Part shown: one piece after another, positions 6,637 through 9,592 of the stretch
Layout: the number at the start of each line of letters is the position of its first letter
Numbering within the stretch: the first letter of the stretch is position 1
Origin: an uncultured Atopobium sp.
Lineage (GTDB): Bacteria; Actinomycetota; Coriobacteriia; Coriobacteriales; Atopobiaceae
Assembly (NCBI GenBank): GCA_937926845.1
Contig: CALBBS010000011.1
Span: forward strand, 1-9,592
Length of the DNA stretch: 9,592 nt
Direction: 5' to 3'
The notes under the pieces: generated by a model
Databases searched by the model: none
Told to the model about the DNA's origin: nothing
What the model saw: the letters and a program-made list of their open reading frames with translations, nothing else
Made by a program: the position numbers and the translations under genes

Positions 6637-6720
6637 ACTTACGTACAACTTACTTACGACTTACGTACAACTTTCTACGTGCGGTTTACGTGCGACTTTC
6701 TACGTGCGGTTTACGTGCGA
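6637..6720. repeat. 22/25-bp tandem repeats in the EIIA-EIIB spacer
   Basis: Two exact, adjacent 25-bp copies (CTTTCTACGTGCGG then TTTACGTGCGA) occupy 6671-6695 and 6696-6720. The last one stops one base short of the EIIA stop codon. To the left, ACTTACGTACAACT occurs at 6637-6650 and again at 6659-6672, a 22-base period. A TACGT core starts at 6640, 6662, 6676, 6687, 6701 and 6712. The EIIA stop (TAA at 6722-6724) and the EIIB ribosome site bound the block, so it is untranslated in the operon mRNA. Confidence 0.9.
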
Positions 6721-6721
6721 C

Positions 6722-7048
6722 TTACTTGCTCTCAACATCGCTTAAACGCTTTTGTAAACTGATAATTCTTTCAGCCAAATCAAGCGTCATAACTGCCATA
6801 GTTAGGTGATCAAGTGCATGAACAAGAATGATGTTCACGTCGACGGGATTACCAGAAGCTTCCTGTGTCAGAAGTCCAAACTGAGCGTCATGAGCGGAAA
6901 CCATTTCAGCGCGACCCTCTTGGATAAGCTCTTCAGCAGAATCAAACCTGCCTTCCGAAGCTTCATCGATTGCTTCAAGAGCACAAGACTTTGCTACGCC
7001 TGCATGAGCAATAAGTTCAGTTGCAACTTCGTACTTCTCTTCATCCAT
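6722..7048 (-). CDS. celC: PTS lactose/cellobiose-family EIIA
   Basis: This cytoplasmic PTS subunit takes phosphate from HPr and gives it to EIIB. It is a small helical protein of the LacF/CelC family, active as a trimer. The signature near the C-terminal half, ILVHALDHLTMAV, holds the phosphorylated His (His77 of the 108-residue form, equivalent to His78 of lactococcal LacF). It also holds the Asp-His pair that in LacF surrounds the metal and active site. The longest frame starts with GTG at 7057, but AAAGGG (7057-7062) overlaps it. The ATG at 7048 lies eight bases downstream of that ribosome site and is preferred. Only 19 bases separate it from the regulator's stop codon, so the two are almost surely cotranscribed. 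The symbol is a family label. Confidence 0.92.
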   Translation of the reverse strand: MDEEKYEVATELIAHAGVAKSCALEAIDEASEGRFDSAEELIQEGRAEMVSAHDAQFGLLTQEASGNPVDVNIILVHALDHLTMAVMTLDLAERIISLQKRLSDVESK

Positions 7049-7056
7049 GTCTTTCA

Positions 7057-7062
7057 CCCTTT
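7057..7062 (-). promoter_or_regulatory. ribosome binding site of the EIIA gene
   Basis: The minus strand reads AAAGGG, eight bases before the ATG at 7046-7048. The GTG at 7055-7057 overlaps this site and cannot use it, so the ATG is preferred. Confidence 0.7.
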
Positions 7063-7067
7063 CTGTA

Positions 7068-8969
7068 CTACTGTGTGTTTTTTAAACTACTAAGGAACTC
7101 TTCGAATGTTTGATTCTGAATAAGCTCCTGAATTGCCTGTTCACTAATGAGAAAATGAGAAAACGTTCTAAAGAACGACTGGAGTCGCCAGTCTTTATCT
7201 TTTGCAATACACACAAGAAACACTGCCTGAACCGTATTTGCATTCCAGTTCACAGGCTTGTCTAAAATTCCCACAACTACAGCACTTTTTGAACTCATGG
7301 CGTTCATGGGATGTGGCATTGCAACGTTATTACCAAATGATGTTTGAGCTGCGGTTTCACGCTCATAGACGGACGATTTGAACTCTTTTGGAAGGCTGAG
7401 CTTTTGTGTTGCCTGTTCACACAGGTAGTCGATGACATCTTCTTTTGTCGAAAAATCAAGATGAGAGAAGAAGAGATCTGACGAGAAGAAATCACTTAGT
7501 TCATCTACAGAGAGTTTCTCGTCATGAAAAACGCTTTGCATACTTGAAATGTCACTAGCATCAAGGAAATTTGAAACCTGTCTAATAGGAACAGGTAGAG
7601 CTTTATTAATTGGAACCGTTGAAAAGACGTAATCAATATCAGTAAAGTCAACACGATCAATTTTGGTAACGTCACAAAGCTGAATGGTGTTGATATAAGG
7701 GCCAAATGCGTCGCGGACGCGCCATTCTAGTAAGCGCGCACTGCCTGCGCCACTTGCACAAACTACCAGGATATTCTTCTTTGGTGCCTCAGTTTTACGT
7801 CGCTCCAGAGCCAAGGCAAAGGCAAGAGCAACAAATCCGATTTCATCATCGGAAACCTTGGTCTTGAAGTAATCGCTCAGCACTGAACAAGCATCGATTG
7901 CCATAGAGTAGGCAAGCGAAAAACGTGTTTTAATATCTTTTAACAGCGGATTATTCACAGTCATGTTGTACTGAAGGCGTACAGACAGAGGAACAACATG
8001 TCTTGCAAGATTCATCTGTAGCTCAAGGTCATTTCTAAAGTCAAAGCGATATGCCGACCAAATAACCTCAATCATCTGCTGAACAATTGACCATGCCTCA
8101 TCAGAAATGACAAGAGAGTCTTCTTGGCCTGCCTCAGAAAGCGATTGCTTACCAGCAAGGTGAATTGCAATGTAGGCAACCTCTTCCTCTGGGAGCGAAA
8201 CCTGGAACTGCTGTTCAATTTCATGAGCAATCTTCTGAGCAGTTGCATAGCCAGCATTATTCTTGATAGAGGAAAGGTTCTCTTCTGTTAGAGGAACATA
8301 GCAATTGTTTGTTATTCTCGAGAGCGCAATGGCAATGTGGATAATCAGATTTTGATGTGCAGCAGGATTAATACGATATCCATCTGCATCAATAACCTGT
8401 TCAACTACAGAAGAAATACGATTGAGCTGGAAATCATTACCCTCAAGAATTCCTTGTGCACCAAGCTTCTTCAAGACTTGGTTTGCAATACAGATCCTAC
8501 GATTAACCTCAGAGCCCTCTACTTTAATTCCGTAGTAAGGACGCTTAAGAATGCTGAGATGGAATTTTGCAATTTCTTTTTCTACCAACTTAATGTCGGT
8601 AGAAAGCGCACTTTTTGAGACAAACAGCATCTCAGAAAGCTCTTCGAGAGTAATCCAATCATTACGCTGTAATAGATTACTGATAAGAAAATCTACTCGT
8701 TCCGCTGGAGATGATGGTTTAGCTGTCTGAGCTGCAATATGACGCTCTTTTTGGAAAGCATCAAATCGATCCTTGTCATCGACAATAAGCTCATAGTCAG
8801 TGCCTCTGTGTTTAATAATGCGTGCAAAACCCTGAAGTTCTTCATTAGCCTGGTTGACATAAGAGCGCATAGTACGAGAGCTAACCTCAAGAGCAGAAGC
8901 AAGTTCTTCAGGAGTCATCCTATTCTGTGCAACAAGAAGCTCGATTAGCTTTGTAATCTCCTTGCGCAT
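7068..8969 (-). CDS. licR: LicR/CelR-type PRD transcriptional regulator with EIIB-like and EIIA-like domains
   Basis: This 633-residue DNA-binding activator is controlled by PTS phosphorylation. Domains in order are: an HTH_11/DeoR-like helix-turn-helix (about 4-60), a second HTH of the Mga/BglG-regulator type (about 88-165), PRD1 (about 180-280), PRD2 (about 290-392), an EIIB-Gat-like domain (397-480, VVCASGAGSARLLE with Cys404), and an EIIA-Fru/Mtl-like domain (488-632, NVAMPHP with His553). PRD1 histidines are His211 and His270, and the first PRD2 histidine is His324. These line up with the phosphorylation sites of Bacillus LicR. The second PRD2 site, expected in an F-x-A-L-H-F context, reads FVALAF with Ala383. 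The ATG follows AAAGGAG by seven bases. It heads the operon, 19 bases before EIIA. Family members activate the beta-glucoside operon when EIIB is dephosphorylated. LicR, CelR or a related name would all fit. Confidence 0.92.
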   Translation of the reverse strand: MRKEITKLIELLVAQNRMTPEELASALEVSSRTMRSYVNQANEELQGFARIIKHRGTDYELIVDDKDRFDAFQKERHIAAQTAKPSSPAERVDFLISNLLQRNDWITLEELSEMLFVSKSALSTDIKLVEKEIAKFHLSILKRPYYGIKVEGSEVNRRICIANQVLKKLGAQGILEGNDFQLNRISSVVEQVIDADGYRINPAAHQNLIIHIAIALSRITNNCYVPLTEENLSSIKNNAGYATAQKIAHEIEQQFQVSLPEEEVAYIAIHLAGKQSLSEAGQEDSLVISDEAWSIVQQMIEVIWSAYRFDFRNDLELQMNLARHVVPLSVRLQYNMTVNNPLLKDIKTRFSLAYSMAIDACSVLSDYFKTKVSDDEIGFVALAFALALERRKTEAPKKNILVVCASGAGSARLLEWRVRDAFGPYINTIQLCDVTKIDRVDFTDIDYVFSTVPINKALPVPIRQVSNFLDASDISSMQSVFHDEKLSVDELSDFFSSDLFFSHLDFSTKEDVIDYLCEQATQKLSLPKEFKSSVYERETAAQTSFGNNVAMPHPMNAMSSKSAVVVGILDKPVNWNANTVQAVFLVCIAKDKDWRLQSFFRTFSHFLISEQAIQELIQNQTFEEFLSSLKNTQ

Positions 8970-9095
8970 GGAACGACTCCTTTCTCCCGCTCAGCACGTA
9001 CTTGCTTTACGGTCTAAAGGTACTTGATAGTTAATACCACCTCAATGTTATTTTCTGCCACAAAAGTTGGAAGCAAGCTGAACGAAGTAGAAATT

Positions 9096-9124
9096 TATAT
9101 AAATAGCTGGTGAAATACCTGCAA
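9096..9124 (-). promoter_or_regulatory. candidate promoter of the regulator-PTS operon
   Basis: On the minus strand TTGCAG (9119-9124) is followed after 17 bases by TATATA (9096-9101), which extends into TATAAAT. The -10 is good and the -35 weak, as is common for activated promoters. Transcription would start near 9089, giving a leader of about 120 bases. Confidence 0.4.
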
Positions 9125-9134
9125 TTTTGGCAGG
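9118..9134. promoter_or_regulatory. possible operator overlapping the -35 element
   Basis: CCTGC (9118-9122) and GCAGG (9130-9134) form a 5-bp inverted repeat with a 7-base centre, sitting on the candidate -35. A PRD regulator could bind such a site. The arms are short, so chance is possible. Confidence 0.25.
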
Positions 9135-9337
9135 CAGACACTCTGATACCTAGCAGTTATGCAGATATTAAAGCGATGTGTTATCTGTTGAAGTAGTTGC
9201 AAAATATTTTTACGAGGTTGACGCACATTTTCAAACGCCCTTACCCTCTATCAATCATATTTTGAAAATTTGCATATTGATTACTGAATATACGATTTCA
9301 TGAATAGCGAGTTTTACTAGAGTTCTTTTGAGGCCTC

Positions 9338-9592
9338 ATTTGGGTAAAAAATCCGTTTAGTTGGAAATGGAATTTTATGTTATGCCAAATTAACTCCAAC
9401 TAAGACGATTTTTTACCGCAAAAATTTCAATCAACTGCGGAAACGCTTTATACAGAATTATGAATTCTCCAACTAAACGGATTTTTTACCACTTGGGAGT
9501 CATTTTTGGGGCAAAATCGATGCTTCCCCACCCAAAGCGAAAATCCACCTGCATAAAAGTACCCGGCTATTCATTTTCATGAATAGCCGGGT
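9338..9592 (-). repeat. intergenic repeat cassette, copy B
   Basis: This is the second copy of the cassette at 179-467, in the same orientation. Arm 9343-9364 (GGTAAAAAA, then TCCGTTTAGTTGG) is the exact reverse complement of 9469-9490 over 22 bases, around a 104-nt interior. A third, diverged arm (CCAACTAAGACGATTTTTTACC-like, 9396-9417) lies inside and can also pair with the left arm, leaving a loop of about 31 bases. The linker 9491-9557 and hairpin 9558-9592 match copy A. Like copy A, it lies just past a minus-strand hairpin that would end a gene, here one beyond the window. The right end is cut by the window. Confidence 0.75.
9555..9592 (-). terminator. hairpin terminator of a gene beyond the right edge
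   Basis: A 14-bp stem is visible (ACCCGGCTATTCAT at 9561-9574 with 9579-9592, loop TTTC). It probably extends by three pairs into bases outside the window, because AGT precedes the left arm. On the minus strand TTTT follows. It is the counterpart of the hairpin at 430-467; the stem is identical and only two loop bases differ. Confidence 0.65.

Larger units (their letters stand above)
8970..9337 (-). promoter_or_regulatory. control region of the beta-glucoside operon
   Basis: A 368-base gap precedes the regulator gene and holds no plausible coding frame. From right to left it contains an AT-rich stretch (9195-9300), a weak promoter-like pair (GTTGAA/ATATTA at 9187-9192 and 9165-9170, read on the minus strand as TTCAAC-16-TAATAT), the better candidate promoter at 9096-9124, and an untranslated leader of about 120 bases. 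The ribosome site AAAGGAG is at about 8977-8983. I find no BglG-type antiterminator target with a terminator, which fits a DNA-binding LicR-type regulator. Confidence 0.5.

Noticed and set aside
6637..6720. CRISPR-like repeats
   Set aside because: The repeats are directly adjacent with no unique spacers.
8970..9337. BglG-type antiterminator target (RAT) with overlapping terminator
   Set aside because: No terminator hairpin lies in the leader before the regulator gene, and the regulator has DNA-binding helix-turn-helix domains rather than an RNA-binding CAT domain.
8970..9337. Catabolite-repression cre site
   Set aside because: I found no convincing match to the Bacillus-type cre consensus, and its relevance depends on an organism I cannot confirm.

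Overview
The window carries one complete beta-glucoside (cellobiose-type) utilisation locus. All confidently called genes lie on the minus strand and read from right to left. Gene density, a mid-to-low GC content and strong AGGAGG-like ribosome sites indicate a Gram-positive bacterium. The style of the proteins (a LicR-type regulator, a Lac/Cel-family PTS, twin GH1 enzymes, an AEC transporter) and the intergenic repeats make me think of Coriobacteriia (Atopobium/Lancefieldella/Olsenella-like). That placement is an impression, not something shown by the sequence.

Layout in transcription order, from right to left: (1) 9338-9592, copy B of an intergenic repeat cassette ending in a hairpin that probably terminates a minus-strand gene beyond the window. 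(2) 8970-9337, a control region with a candidate promoter. (3) 7068-8969, a five-domain PRD regulator of the LicR/CelR type. (4) 6722-7048, PTS EIIA; (5) 6290-6601, PTS EIIB; (6) 4801-6156, PTS EIIC, all of the lactose/cellobiose family. (7) 3209-4681 and (8) 1683-3113, two paralogous GH1 6-phospho-beta-glucosidases. (9) 519-1445, an AEC-family membrane transporter. (10) 179-467, repeat cassette copy A with the terminator hairpin for the transporter gene. (11) 1-178, no recognised gene.

How it works together (inference from families): EIIA, EIIB and EIIC import and phosphorylate a beta-glucoside such as cellobiose. The two GH1 enzymes split the 6-phospho-sugar inside the cell. The regulator senses PTS and HPr phosphorylation through its PRD, EIIB-like and EIIA-like domains and activates the operon. 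The AEC transporter may be a separate unit, because a strong hairpin and a long repeat-rich leader precede it.

The most unusual content is non-coding. A cassette of inverted-repeat element, conserved linker and strong hairpin occurs in the same orientation at both ends of the locus. Its last 124 bases match without gaps at about 88% identity. In addition, three gene-to-gene spacers contain short tandem duplications (10-bp, 19-bp and 22/25-bp units), and most spacers hold a perfect or near-perfect hairpin. Three start codons were placed by ribosome-site spacing at positions shorter than the longest open frame (EIIA, EIIB and the 1683-3113 glucosidase).
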